This document shows, one piece after another, positions 22,586-35,490 of a stretch of DNA of 64,000 nucleotides. The translations under genes and the position numbers were made by a program. Source of the stretch: Pseudorasbora parva (Eukaryota; Chordata; Actinopteri; Cypriniformes; Gobionidae); the NCBI RefSeq assembly GCF_024679245.1, contig NC_090182.1, positions 29,529,547 to 29,593,546 on the forward strand, in the 5' to 3' direction. Under the pieces are notes generated by a model, which made no database searches, was not told the origin of the DNA, and saw only the letters and a list, made by a program, of their open reading frames with translations. Numbering within the stretch: position 1 is the stretch's first letter; the number at the start of each line of letters is the position of its first letter.

Positions 22586-22779
22586 ATTTACACTTATAAT
22601 CGATTTAGGAATGGTATCAGCGTTTAGGAAGCTAGTTTTGAGTCACGTAACAACAAAGAAAGTGATTGTGCTGTTAAGTATTAGTAAATCTGAAACCTTC
22701 TCCGGGAGCGATCGAAAACACGTCTTACATTCTCAACGCGCGACAGCGCCCAAGCTGTTTATTTTCATTGAGTATTTCA

Positions 22780-23520
22780 ATAGAGTATGTCAGAATAAAT
22801 ATAAAAATATAATAATACTAATACCAATTATTATTATTAATTATTATTATTATTTTTTGTAATATTTTACAGAACTTTTTTTACGGAAAAAAAAAACTTC
22901 TAGGTTACCTATTAATATGCAGACAGCCTATGACTAAAATACATTAGAAAGGTCTAAGCCTAAGGAGTTATTGTAAGAAAAATATTATAAAAATATTATA
23001 ATAAATCTGTTTGTTTATCTGTGATATAATTTCTTAAAGTCTATGTCTTTAATATGAAATATGAACCTCTTGTTTGTTTATCTGTGATATAATTTCTTAA
23101 AGTCTATGTCTTTAATATGAAACTCTTGTACATTGAAGAAAAACATGGATTGTCCTATAAATGTATAATTTTTAAAGTTTATTAAGTTTTAAAATGTATT
23201 AAGTATTATTTTCTTATTATTTATTACGTAAAGTTTTTAATTCATTCTGAAGGCCAGAGGGCGCCCTTGAGCGGAAAAGCTACATTTGCCTCAGAGAAGT
23301 AATGACCTTAATTTTCAGGAAAACCCTTATGTAAACAGAAGATAGAAACACTTTGATTAAACATGACGACAATAAACACGACTGCAGCAAAATATGGTGT
23401 ATTTGAGTTCTTCAAGCCGTCAAGGGTATTTTCATAATAATAAAGTGTATTTTAATGCAGTGCTGATTGACATAGACTTTATCACTGTATAGAATACTAT
23501 AAAATAATGCATTGTCTGCC
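22780..23520. other. AT-rich intergenic with a ~51-bp direct repeat
   Basis: No gene seen. A unit beginning TGTTTGTTTATCTGTGATAT occurs twice, at about 23009-23059 and 23071-23121, separated by about 10 bp. The rest is AT-rich and unremarkable. Confidence 0.5.
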
Positions 23521-23527
23521 TCACTCT

Positions 23528-24216
23528 TAGCCTGACGTTGTCATACTCAATTCTAGTCAGAATATGAGTCTGAAACTGCTCCATTGGGCTGTGATTATGA
23601 GACGTGTTTCAACCGAACCAGGGAAGACATCAATTGGATAGAGCTACAACCAATCAGAGCAACGAAGCGATGCACTGTCGAATGTCAACAGACAGAGCTC
23701 AACTAACTTATTGTGTTGCCAAGTCCGCGTTTTTTTCCGCGGTTGTTTTATATGTCCAAGGGTTGAAGCGACTATTATGTGATATATAGACCCATGAGTG
23801 CGAATTTTAGCAGGCAATCTTAATCTGATTTTGTTGTAAAAACTTGGCAACCCTGTCTGCACACGCGCTGGAATAAACGATCTTAGCCGGTGTTGAAAAA
23901 AAATTTTTTTTTTATTGAAACACACGAGTACTTACCCAACATGATCATCATCTTTGAGAGAAATTGTGAAGGTGAATGCATATACAAACAAGCTCTCCAT
24001 TTAGGATTCGAGTAAATATAATCCAAGCTCCTCTGATGACGTGCATGATTACGTTCCTGTTTATCATCTGTCATCGTCTAAAGCCCGCCCTGATGATTTC
24101 ATTGGTCCGAACAGTTTCTGTTCGGGGTAATTACTCCTCTATGGACCGATGCCAGACCGAATTGCCCGACCTAAAAAAGTTTTGGGTGGGGCTAGGTTCG
24201 GCTGGCATCCAGGCTA
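23528..24216. mobile_element. TAGCCTG-ended MITE, complete, 9-bp repeat
   Basis: Ends TAGCCTG / CAGGCTA, flanked by an exact 9-bp repeat CCTCACTCT (23519-23527 and 24217-24225). It shares internal CCAATCAGAGCAACGAAG-like sequence with the copies at 9274 and 42730. No coding capacity. Confidence 0.75.
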
Positions 24217-24239
24217 CCTCACTCTATGATGTGAAGCCA

Positions 24240-25274
24240 CATCAGCCCACAAACACTCGACTGACGATATGAAGTGAGGTAAAGCATGTTAGTAAACGTT
24301 GTCTTACAGGTTTATGAACGCTTCACTAGTTTGTGAAGATGTTTGACTCCTGTTGCTTTTTCAAACGCACGTTATAAGCAACTCAAACTCGCAGTCTTTC
24401 AGACAGAGCAGCGTTTACTCCTGATCTCAGAGCCACTCTTCACTAACACATTGGGTATTTATTTATTTAATTTAAAATCGCAGCATTTGAGCTTTCATAA
24501 TCGCACACAAGCCAAATCGCGATTGCGGTTCGTTTTCGATTAATCGTGCAGCGCTAATGCAGACCAAGTTCAATTTAAGATTGAACATTGGTTTGGGGAA
24601 GTCTGCTATTTATTTTCTACTGCACAAAGAGGCATGATAATTATGGATGGTAGTTTTTGTCAATTTGTCATTTCGATCATCGATAGGTCTCAAAAGAGAG
24701 TACTCAATTAACCGTGGGCGGGGCTTGTGCAGGGGGCGGGGCGTCTCCCTCTTGGAGATATGAAACTATTTTAAGAAGAAAATTAATGTTGACACAAACA
24801 TGAGATGTCAATGCAAATATAACCATATATGACTATAAAAAAACTGCTAGATTATGATGCGTAAATAAATAACTAAATAACCGTCTCAAATAACCCAGTC
24901 AATAATATTGGCCATTGTATTTGAGCTGAAACTGTGAATACACTACTCTGCAGAGCTTTACTAGTGGATTAATAAACTGTGAGATTAATCAGATATATAC
25001 AATATACATCTGCCCAAAAGGACGCAAATGCGCACGTGAACTGGGCCATGCTAGTATTTTACAGGCTTGAAAGGGAAACTCATTTTGAATGCGCTCTTCC
25101 CTAAACAACAACTCTAATACACGGGCAACGAAACCACAGATCATTTACAACACTATTACAGTCATGTTTTCATTATAATGCTGGACAGATTGGCACTGTA
25201 CATAATTTTTTTATTCATGATCAAAGAGATTACAGGCATCACTGTGTGTTTTCGAATCCATAATGAGAAACGAC
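24240..25274. other. Intergenic with hAT-like fragment
   Basis: About 24,400-24,555 resembles the end of an ATTAATCG-type hAT element (…GATTAATCGTGCAGCGCTA), related to the one starting at 29631, but the other end is not found. The remainder to 25,274 holds no gene I can support. Confidence 0.4.
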
Positions 25275-25282
25275 TTTAAAAC

Positions 25283-25341
25283 TAAGGCTGTGCAATATAT
25301 CAAAATTATCGAAATCTCTCAATATGCATATCGCACTGTCT

Positions 25342-25405
<64 letters not shown>

Positions 25406-25655
25406 GAAAATGTGAACGATTTGTGACATAAATGTTTGCTAAAAAACTGCTGCTGATGCTTTCTTTTTCCAGAAAAATGTAATTCATATTTTATTTACTA
25501 TGCTTTCTCCCCCCCAATTTTTTTTTATTAAACACATTTTTTAATATAATTTGAATAGATTTACACACTAATAGCAATATCGTATCGCATATCGAATATC
25601 GCATTATTTAAAAAGATATTGCACATTGCATTTTTCTTCAATATCGCACAGCCCT
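25283..25655. mobile_element. hAT-like MITE carrying a CA microsatellite
   Basis: Flanked by an exact 8-bp repeat TTTAAAAC (25275-25282 and 25656-25663). Ends AAGGCTGTGCAATAT / ATATCGCACAGCCCT are inverted. A (CA)n run of about 60 bp (about 25343-25404) lies inside. Only 373 bp and non-coding. Confidence 0.8.
25343..25404. repeat. (CA)n microsatellite
   Basis: An uninterrupted CA dinucleotide run of roughly 30 units inside the small hAT MITE. The open frame across it on the minus strand is a translation of the repeat. Confidence 0.95.
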
Positions 25656-25722
25656 TTTAAAACATAGATCTACTGTTTAAAAAATGAGAACCAACAACAC
25701 TGCTTCATTATTAATATCTTAA

Positions 25723-27378
25723 AGGGATCCCCTGGTGTTGAGACTTGTATGGCTTAATATAACATAAACAATGTCTCTTACTGAAATATGTAGTAGAAAA
25801 CCCATGAAAGATCTACATTATTTAAAAAATCGATTTTATATTTGGACCATGGGCGGCGCCATTTTGTTTGTGTTCTAGGTTGATGACGTAGAGTGGTTGC
25901 ACTCCTCAATCAGCTGGCGTTACCCGTAGCTATTTTTACCACAACGCAACTCGAAAATTGTTTCAGAGTTAAACAAAATCAATGAATTGCTTTGTAATTG
26001 TACTTGAAACACACTCAAACATACATGTGCACACAAACTCACCTACACAAGTCACAAACAGATCGGCGGGCGGGCACACACACTTGAGAGACTGCTCTGT
26101 CTCAATCGAGATGTTGGGCTGATCAGTCTCCACGACAGGGGCTGAATCTGAAATCGACCCCCTATACCCTGAAATAGGGCATAATTTTAAGGGACGGCCA
26201 TTTGTAGTGTTGTCCGACATCATAGTGGACATGTTCGAGTGCAGTCATTCAGTCTCACGTTGCACCGCAATAACGAGTGTACAGTCGATTTACAAACAGC
26301 TGTCCGACTTCACGCACTCGTCTTCATTCTCTCCTTCAAGTTGTATTAGTGAACAAAAGTAGCAAATGTTATATGTGTCTTAAAAGTGAAAGTTTAAAGA
26401 TTGAGGTTAATTCACTGAGCTTGTGCTCAAACTTTAATGCACAAACCCCATGCATCATCACCAAAACATCCTGCCTCTCTTCCTCACATTACCCTATCCC
26501 ATCGTCCTACCTAGATATTTCCCTCTGCTGGTCACATTAGGCATTACAGTTAATCTACTGCATATCAACAGTCTATCTATGATATCAACACAGGGATTGA
26601 GGGTTATGTATGCGCGCACGCAGTGCGTGTGCGTGTGTGTGTTCGCGCCGATCTGTTGGGGTGTGTGTGTGTTCGCGCCGATCTGTTGGGGTGTGTGTGT
26701 GTGTGTGTGTGTGTTCGCGCCGATCTGTTGGGGTGTGTGTGAGTCTGTGTGAGAGAGAGAGTTTGTGTGCACATGTATGTTTGGGTGCGTGAAGTCGGAC
26801 AGCTGTTTGTAAATCGGCTGTACACTCTTATTGCGGTGCAACGTGAGACTGAATGACTGCACTCGAACATGTCCACTATGATGTCGGACAACACTACAAA
26901 TGGCCGTCCCTTCAAATAATGCCCTATTTCAGGGTATAGGGGGTCGATTTCAGATTCAGCCCCTGTCGTGGAGACTGATCAGCCCAACATCTCGATTGAG
27001 ACAGAGCAGTCTGTCATGTGTGTGTGCCCGCCCGCCGATCTGTTTGTGACTTGTGTAGGTGAGTTTGTGTGCACATGTATGTTTGAGTGTGTTTTAAGTA
27101 CAATTACAAAGCAATTCATTGGTTTTGTTTAACTCTGGAACAATTTTCGAGTTGCGTTGTGGTAAAAATAGCTACGGGTAACGCCAGTTGATTGCGGAGT
27201 GCAACCACTCTACGTCATCAACCTAGAACGCAAACAAAATGGCGCCGCCCATGGTCCAAATATAAAATCGATTTTTTAAATAATGTAGATCTTTCATGGG
27301 TTTTCTACTACATAATTCAGTAAGAGACATCATTTATTTTATATTAAGCCATACAAGTCTCAACACCATGGGATCCCT
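25723..27378. mobile_element. Snapback TTAA element, copy A
   Basis: TTAA at 25719-25722 and 27379-27382. The two ends are not just short terminal repeats: the arms 25723-26330 and about 26790-27378 are long inverted copies that could fold into a ~600-bp stem. The loop contains three tandem units around TTCGCGCCGATCTGTTGGGG (26641-26735) joined by GT runs. A second copy is at about 42400-44126. No transposase. Confidence 0.85.
26637..26745. repeat. Three-unit minisatellite in the snapback loop
   Basis: GTTCGCGCCGATCTGTTGGG recurs three times, separated by GT runs of different length. Copy B of the element has a single such unit near 43,770, so the array expanded in copy A only. Confidence 0.85.
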
Positions 27379-27382
27379 TTAA

Positions 27383-28560
27383 ATGATTTTGAAAAAGAAA
27401 TAGCCTATCTAAATAGAATATGACTGTCTCGAATAACCCAGAGTTGATAATGTTGAGCTGTTTACATTTGAGCTGAAGCTGAAGAAAATTAACACCAGCC
27501 GATATAGCGTCAGCGCTTTGCTAGCTGGTTGTTAAACTCAACCGAACGCTGTCCTGTATGATATTCAGTATTCACCAGATATAGCAATCTAGTTCTCTAT
27601 ATAGATCAGTGGCAATGACGCATCGCTTCTCTGTCCGTCATCACGTTAATCCGGCCAATAGTGCATCAGGTGGATAAGCCAGTCTGTGATTGGTTCTCGC
27701 AAAAGTGTAACAGAAGCAGTAGAAATTAATGTACAGGTTTCCAGACTGAGTTGCAGGGCAAAATTAAATCGCCAGCAGATCAGGCTGGGTTTACCCAGTC
27801 TGTAGTTTTGTGTCACCTGAAAAAAGAATAAAACATTTTGTAAAAAACGAAAACATTATGCTGGGTCCTATTTAGCATATTACTTGTTCTGCATCTCCGA
27901 GACAAAGATGAAAATCAATAAATAATAATAAAGAAGAAGTGCTATGCCATATAATACTGATTGGAAGACCAAGGCTCATGCAAATGTGCCATATTGTTTC
28001 GAAGCTTCGAAACACTCCGACAACCGTCTCTACAGCGACACCTAGGGTCACTTGCATGTGTTGCAAGTTGCATGCATCTGAAATGACCTTCAGGTCCATG
28101 TAAATAAAATAAAAATAAAATAACGTTTTTAACATCTGTCTGACAACTACATGATCTTGGTTTTGTAGTCTCCTCTTTCTGGATAACTATAGGATTTTTT
28201 TGGTCATGAAAAATGAAGACTAGTAAAAGAAATAAAGCCACAATGTGTCACATTTGTTACATAACATTTTTATTCAAAAATATGAATTGCTCTGCTGTTG
28301 AAGGACCTAGCCAAATTCTTTTTTTACTTTATTATTATATTTGTATTTCTCCAGCCTTTGAAAAAAATCCTCTCACAAGGGACTTGTTGCTGGCATGCAC
28401 AAATATGTTTTAAAAGGTACATAAAAATGGGGGAAAACTGCACAATATGCGTTCTAGGTAAAATCTAACTGCCTATCACTATGCAATACATAGCCTTCAC
28501 ACATCTCCCTTTATTTGGTGTTTCCAAATGTAAATACTCCCACACCACAGATGTATGGCA
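27383..28560. other. Intergenic, nothing recognised
   Basis: No gene or clear transposon terminus found. Short open frames at 27872-28241 (minus) and 28213-28413 have no recognisable family. Confidence 0.4.
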
Positions 28561-28579
28561 TCTCTTACGTGAAGCCTTC

Positions 28580-29278
28580 ATCTATTCTATTAATGTTCTC
28601 ATTCTGTTTATGCCAAATTCTGACTTTACCATCTGAATCTCTCAACAGAAATTGAGACTCATCAGACCAGGCAACATTTTTTCAGTCTTCAACTGTCCAA
28701 TTTTGGTGAGCTTGTGCAAATTCTAGCCTCTTTTTCCTATTTGTAGTGGAGATGAGTGGTACCCGGTGGGGTATTCTGCTGTTGTTGCCCATTCGCCTCA
28801 AGGTTGTGCATGTTGTGGCTTCACAAATGCTTTGCTGTATACCTCGGTTGTAGTGAGTGGTTATTTCAGTCTAAGTTGGTCTTCTATCAGCTTGAATCAG
28901 TCGGCCCATTCTCCGCTGACCTCTAGCATCAACAAGGCATTTTCGCCCACAGGACTGCTGCATACTGGATGTTTCTCCCTTTTCACACCATTCTTTGTAA
29001 ACCCTAGGAATGGTTGTGTGTGAAAATCCCAGTAACTTAATGAAAATCCCAGTGAAATGCTCAGATCGGCCCGTCTGGCACCAACAACCATGCCACGCTC
29101 AAAATTGCTTAAATCACCTTTCTTTCCCATTCTGACATACAGTTTGGAGTTCAGGAGATTGTCTTGACTAGGACCACACCCCTAAATTATTTGAAGCAAC
29201 TGCCATGTGATTGGTTGATTAGATAATTGCATTAATGAGAAACTCAACAGGTGTTCCTAATAATCCTGTAGGTGATTG
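28580..29278 (-). pseudogene. Tc1-like transposon, truncated transposase
   Basis: Reading on the minus strand, the terminal part ends at about 29278 (CAGGTGTTCCTAATAATCCT and beyond). A transposase start MGKKGDLSNFERGMVVGARR follows at 29130, the N-terminal helix-turn-helix of a Tc1/mariner enzyme common in teleosts. The frame is broken around 29,030 and the similarity continues in other frames to about 28,580, including the region before the first catalytic Asp. The rest of the catalytic core and the other terminus are absent. Tc1 enzymes cut and paste at TA sites. This copy is dead. Confidence 0.85.
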
Positions 29279-29630
29279 TAATTCTATATCTCTAACTTCT
29301 ATATGTCCTAACTTTCTTTCACTGTCCTATCAGTCAATACATCTCATTTAAATCTAACTAAAGCGCACTATAAATCTCCCTTATATCACAATCTCTCTCC
29401 TCTCACAAAAACCCACGAGGTGAAGATGCATTAACTTAACTTTTAAACTTTGTGAGGAATTGGGTTCATACAAAATGACTGTGTGGTTTGTTCCCGCCCC
29501 TTTCAATCAAACACAGTTTCGACAGGCCACTTGATGAAACACTTGAAGCTTTATTTAGCCGTAATCACGTGACATGGGTGTTTTGAATCACAGTTTGGAG
29601 CAGTGTTTCGAAACATCTGTGCCTCAGGAT

Positions 29631-31221
29631 TAGGGCTGCACGATTAATCGAAATCGAACCGCAATTGTGATTTGGATGATGTGCAATTATGAAATCTTAA
29701 AGGCTGCGATTTTAATAAAATAAATAAATACCCAGTGTGTAAGCGAAGAGCGGCTCTGAGATCAGGAGTAACGCTAGCCTGACAAGCCATACCCACATCA
29801 AGATGTTTGGTCTGGAAACTCACCATAGACAGGGCTCTGTCTATGGTGAGTTATATATATATATATATATATTAGTGTTGTCAAAAATATCGATATTTCG
29901 ATATGTATCGATACTGGAATATCTGAAACGATACGATTCTCAGTTTTTACAGTATCGATACCAGCTGCGCTCTCCTTCTCTGACCGTCAGCGAGTTAACA
30001 CACACCGGCATATTCTCACTCAGCCCGGTTAACCTCTGAGCATGGCGAACGCGCGTTCTGCTGGACTTTTTCCCTCATGAAAGTGTGTTAGTCTTAGTGT
30101 GTGATCGGTCTAAATTTCGCGCGGGATTGCACAAAAATGTATTCTACTAATCCCCGGAGATTTCGTGCTCACATCTGAAGCGCACACACATAGCCTGCCG
30201 TAATAAAGCAGCCTCTGACATGATACAAGTGCAAACATTTGCTTCTTTTTCCAGCGTATTATTGGTCAAATACACTAAAAAAATTATCAGTGCACATCTG
30301 AAAGAGTATTAACGTAAACACAGTTGCAAACAGTTCAGGAAGAACGAGTAACAGGAACAGTGTTTAGGATCCATGCGTCCGTTAGTCTTAAAGGGACAGC
30401 AGTCATTCGTTATTCAAACTACAAAAAGACAAACGATCACACTGCTCTTGACTGATCAACTTGTGTAACTTTAATAGTTTCATCTGTAGGCTATTGAATT
30501 TTTTACAAAGAATATTTTGTTTTAAATGTAATTACCATGCATTTTTTTATTCAGTTTCTTATCTGAATGTTAGACCTACCTGAAAAAATAAAGCAGTCTA
30601 TATTTAATTTGTGTCTTTTATTCTATTGTATTTATATGTGCTATTGTTTGTAATCTGTTTATTAGTTCTTATTTTATTACCGTTTACTCGTCTTTTTAAA
30701 TTCAATTTACCATTCGAAATCCAGCTTCCTTTTGCTGTGTGTAAGCTATTGCAACACAATTACCCCGTTGTAAAGTTAGCAAAAATTTGTGAGATAATTT
30801 TAAAAGTAATTGATCAATTGATCAGTAATTGTTCAAATCAAAACGATGCCCAACCCTAAGGAATATGCTGGCCACATGAATTTGTAGTAAAAAAATAACA
30901 CAATGAATAGCAAGTTCTGTTGTCATATTAAGCATCTTATCTTTTTTTTAATTTTTTAATTTTTTTAGTAATATATAATATATAATTATGAAAATGTTAT
31001 TGTAATGGTAATTTCTTATTTTTTAAATATTTTTAGCAGTAATAATAATCATAATTATTATTATTAGTCATATTAATAGGCCTATATAAACACAATGTTA
31101 TATACACACACTTAATTTGTGTAAAAAATAAATAAATAATAATAATCGCATTTTAAATCGCAATCGCAATTTTAACCAGAATAATCGCAATTATATATTT
31201 TCCCCAAATTGTGCAGCCCTA
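29631..31221. mobile_element. hAT-like element (TAGGGCTGCACGATT ends) with nested hAT
   Basis: Inverted ends TAGGGCTGCACGATTAATCG (29631) and TTGTGCAGCCCTA (31221). Flanks CTCAGGAT / TTCTGGAT match at 6 of 8 positions, so the duplication is aged. Inside lies a piece of the TAGCCTG MITE (29775-29850), a TA run, and a second hAT-like element 29873-30858 (TAGTGTTGTC ... CCCAACCCTA). Non-coding. Confidence 0.65.
29818..29853. repeat. Perfect 36-bp palindrome
   Basis: AACTCACCATAGACAGGG-type sequence is followed immediately by its own inverse, generated by inverted duplication of a TAGCCTG-MITE end. A (TA)n run follows. Confidence 0.75.
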
Positions 31222-31450
31222 TTCTGGATCTCGACAAAGCTTCGAAACTTCAGTTTCGCGTCAGCCGTCCCTTCCGTATAGTAAAAATACGATTTTGGGG
31301 GGAAATGCAGCCTGTAAAACCTGTTTTTGCGAAGAACAATACAAAGCACACCCTAAAAGATTGTTTTGCCTCCCTTCTGTTACATTTCAATAACTTCTGT
31401 TTTGAAGATGATGGATACAAATATTTTTTGGTACAAACTATGACCTAGTG

Positions 31451-32343
31451 CAGCGTTTCCCCGCGGTTCATCTCACATCTGATGATGACACATCTTTAAT
31501 ATGGTTGTAACTTGAAAAACATGCTTTTATGTATGTTTCTGTCGATGGATACACGTGCTGGCCCTTCAGTGATAGGCCTACAACAGCGAGAATAAAAGAA
31601 AAATGGGCAAAATGGTCTCTCTCTGTAAACTGTGTTCAATTTATGCAAGTGCTGCCGTATGACCAGTCATTTCGCCGTCATCACCCGGGGTATATTCAGC
31701 AAAAGACGCGAATGAGAGGGCGCGCGCGCGCTGTGTGAAGATCTGTCTCTGCACTCATTCGAGAGTGCACACGTCTCACAGCCCGCAATTATTAAGTTCT
31801 CTTTAAAGTCTTAAGCTTGAACGTACAAACTCATACAAAAAGTAGGTCAACATGTCCATCTTGATGAGTATCCAAGCAGACATAGTCTGAATATGCCTTA
31901 AGTGAACTTTATACAATCGAGAAAGACGACGCATATCCCTATATTTGGTCTTAAAGGGGCAGCAACCTTTACTCTTTTTAATGTCAAAGAAAAGATAAGG
32001 ACATCACTCACTGTTTTTGTTTGTATAGCTTGTGTAAGTTTAATAAGGATTAATCTTTAATTTAAACAGTTAAATATGAAGTTATTTTACATTTGATTAT
32101 TTATTCAATTTTTCTACATAAATGTTAGACCTACCTGAATGACATGAAAAGCATTGTTCATTTTGTCAGTATCTTTGCTCAATAGGATTTATTTGTGCTG
32201 CTGCTTGTATTTTAGTTATTTGTTCTTGTTTTCTGTATTTTTATTAGTCCTTTATTCTCTGAACATAGCAAATACCGAACCCTACTGAAACCGTGAACCT
32301 AAAACGTTATACAAACCGACCCGTGAGCAGTTGGGAAACACTG
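31451..32343. mobile_element. hAT-like MITE, CAGCGTTTCCC ends
   Basis: Ends CAGCGTTTCCC / GGGAAACACTG are inverted. Flanks ACCTAGTG (31443-31450) and ACCAAGTG (32344-32351) match at 7 of 8 positions, an aged hAT-size duplication. The ends resemble the CAGTGTTTCCC family seen across vertebrates. No transposase frame. Confidence 0.75.
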
Positions 32344-32351
32344 ACCAAGTG

Positions 32352-34261
32352 GAATCAAAGTATTTTAAACACAATGTTATTTATGAGGTATTATAGTCTT
32401 GTTTTGTTGTTTTGATGGGTTTTCTGTAAAATGAAATCAATATTTTACATTTCTTTCACTGTATGTGTGAAGGGTGAAAATTTAACTTGGGTATGTCAAA
32501 TTCATGCGGAAATCCAAAAGAATGCCTTAAAATGGAAGAGGTAAAACTATTAAGTAATATTTATAGCTTTGAATAATTACTTTAGATGAACAACAAAATA
32601 AATACAAATACAACCCTAATACTACACCATATTGTTTGTATTTCTCAATTAATTTTATTGAACTTAAGTATGTTAACATATACATAATGTACACCTTTAC
32701 AAACATATGCAGTTCTTTGATTATGATGAAGTGTGGGCCCTGTGGGGTGATCCAAAAGATTTATGGACTATCCTGATTTCAGTGAATTTGAAATGTCCAT
32801 CCATCGATCCATTTTCCAAACGGCTTTATCTTCTAAAGGGCCGTATGGATGCTGGAGCCATTCCCAGCATCTTAGGCCACAGGCAAGCCACAAACACCCT
32901 GGATTGATGGTGGCCATCACCACACAAAAAGACCTTCTGGCTCACCCGGGACTTAAACTGGTGACATTCCCGCTGTGAGGAAACAGTGCTACACACTGAG
33001 TCACTGTACCACCCAGATTCAAATGTAATCCAAACACTGATAATGCTTTGCTCACAGCTCGCCAATCTGCAGGTACGCACCCAAATTTCTAATCTACACC
33101 TAGATGTGTCCAAACAGTTTACAATAGCACAGTTTTGTTAATGTACAAATCATATCAGTATTTTGAACAATTATTTTCAGTAAAAGATTCATTTGGATGT
33201 TTCAACTCTCTGGCTGAATTCAGAATACCATAATCTCTGCCATATGAAGACAGAATGAGTAGGACACCATCACTTCAAATGATAAATACTTTAATACACT
33301 TCATAAATCTAATATAAATGTTAGCTAGATTGTTTATTACTAGCCTAGCAATGTATGTTTTTGCTGTGATCACAATTTCTAAACATTTATACTCTTTTCA
33401 AGGTCGCTACTTCATTACTGCAAGTTGAATGATTCTGATTGGCTAAGAGAAAATAGATAGTCATTTCCACACATTGTCATTTAATCAGATGCACGTCTCC
33501 ATAGATCGCTCGTTGGCGTTTTCTCCCCGGAATTAGGCACACAGTAACCTTCCAGGACTGGAGCAGGCGCCAGCTTCTCCAGAACAACATCCTGTCACTC
33601 TCCCTAGGATGCCCGTTGTACACCCTCTATACTGTTATAGTTTCTCCAAGATTGGAGTTGATTGAGCTCCAGTTCTGACCAGAAAGTTTCCCCAAACATA
33701 CTGATAACATGTGCTTTTTGGTACAGACAATATTCACCATAATTTGTTAGTGTTTCAGTAACAGGAAATAATATTAAATGAATAAAATATAATATTAAAT
33801 GAAAGACAAATCCATATTTTATCTCTGGAAGCAGGGCTAAGTGAGTAAGCACTGTTACTGACCCTCAGTCACTCATCAGAAACCAAACAAACTTTAGAAA
33901 ACATATATGAATAAACGAACAATCAGTGGTTCTATTAATTCATTAAGTGGAAAGAATCATTAAAATCATAATAATATATAGGATAAATATTGATTAATGC
34001 TTTGATTATAAATTTAATTAGGATAGGTATATTGAAGCGGCAGTGGGTTTCAGAATCAACACCCTTCAGCATTAAAGATTCTCTTCCCTGGTTTTCAAGG
34101 TGCATTGTGGGACTTTTTAGGGAGCAAACATTTTTAGTATGCTGTTTTTTTGTGAATGACACAGCCCTTTAAATGTCCGACTCTTTGATCAGTGCCCTGA
34201 CTACTGAAATAGGGAGTCGATTGAGATGCACCTTGGTCTGGAGGGCCAGAGTTGTCCACCC
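32352..34261. other. Intergenic with one interspersed repeat fragment
   Basis: At 32795-33015 is a common teleost repeat (CCATCCATCGATCCATTTTC ... CACTGAGTCACTGTACCACC), probably a LINE or SINE 3' fragment; its class is uncertain. The rest shows no gene. Confidence 0.45.
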
Positions 34262-34265
34262 TTAA

Positions 34266-34614
34266 AGGTGCAGTGTGTAGGATCTATTGACAGAAATACA
34301 ATCTAATATATATTATATTATGTTTTCAGTGTCTTATAAACCTTATATAATAAACTGTTATGTTTTTGTTACTTTAGAATTAGCCATTTCTATCTATATA
34401 CACCCTGGGTCCCTTTACAGTGAAAATCGGCATTTTGTGCCACCATGTTTCTACAGTAGCTCTAAACAGACAAACTGCTCTACAGAGCACTAGCTACTCT
34501 GCTGTCTCAGACGATGACATCTTTGCTCCGTGTCAGCCCCTGTAGGCTGTGTCAGCCCCTAAAGGGAGGGGTGAGTGGTGGGCTAGATGCCGCTAATATT
34601 TACACGGTGCACCT
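34266..34614. mobile_element. Small TTAA element, AGGTGCAGTGTGTAGG end
   Basis: TTAA at 34262-34265 and 34615-34618, with ends AGGTGCAGTGTG / CACGGTGCACCT inverted. 349 bp, non-coding. Confidence 0.75.
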
Positions 34615-35142
34615 TTAAATTAGATCCTCTACACTGGTGTGAACCAAGCTGTGATGGCAGGGTTTCTGCCAAAATGAACTCTTGTGTAGTGTTAAAATCT
34701 GATCATTAATTCACATCAATTCAAACTGCATGTAGGGAAAAGGAAAAAAGAATCAGCCTTAAAAAAATCAGGTTTCTGAAAAATTATTAATTGACTACTA
34801 TAAAAACAATTTTATTATAGTATTTAATGTTCTGTGAGGCATGTTAAATTTAATAATAATACAAATAATTAACATTATAGTTACATTTTATCATTACAAT
34901 TAAGTCAAACTCCATGTAGGAAAAAGGACCATCCAGATGTCTGCAAAAATAAATGACGAATGATTAACTAAAATAATAAAATATTGAAGTCAAAGTTGTT
35001 GTTTTTTTTTTTTTTTTTTTTTTTTTATTGTTACATTTACAGGAAACAGTATAAAGTACAATTAAATTCTTACTAGGCAACTATAAAGATAACATACAAT
35101 ATGCAAAAAATAGCAAGCTGTGCAAAATATTATTACATAAAT

Positions 35143-35444
35143 CAGGGGTTTTCAAACTGGTGTCCAGGGACCGCTAAAAGTTAAAAAGTAATTAAAGATT
35201 AAGAATAAAAATAAGAAATTAAATGTTAAATTACCATATAAAACTAAATAATAAATAAATAATAAAATAAAATAAGTAAATAAAGAAATGTTCTTAATTT
35301 ATTACTTTTAACTTTATTACTTATACATTTAATTAATGTATTAATATTATTTATAAAGTTGCTTATAAGTTTAGAGAAAAGTATAAAATTAAGTAAATAA
35401 ATAAATTAGATTAAAATAAATATGTGGAAAAGCCTAGTGTAAAA

Positions 35445-35490
<46 letters not shown>

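Larger units (their letters stand above)
16880..22760 (-). mobile_element. L1-superfamily LINE, both ORFs open
   Basis: About 5.9 kb on the minus strand. It has a 5' region (about 22,590-22,760), ORF1 (22585-21677), a 0.5-kb spacer, ORF2 (21163-17426) and a 3' untranslated region with a C-run (about 17,134-17,150) that ends in an A-rich (T-rich on plus) tail near 16,880. Both frames are full length with intact motifs, so the copy is young. Exact ends and target duplication were not resolved. Confidence 0.85.

Noticed and set aside
26450..26915. Cys/Val- and Thr/His-rich frames
   Set aside because: Translations of GT runs in the snapback element loop.
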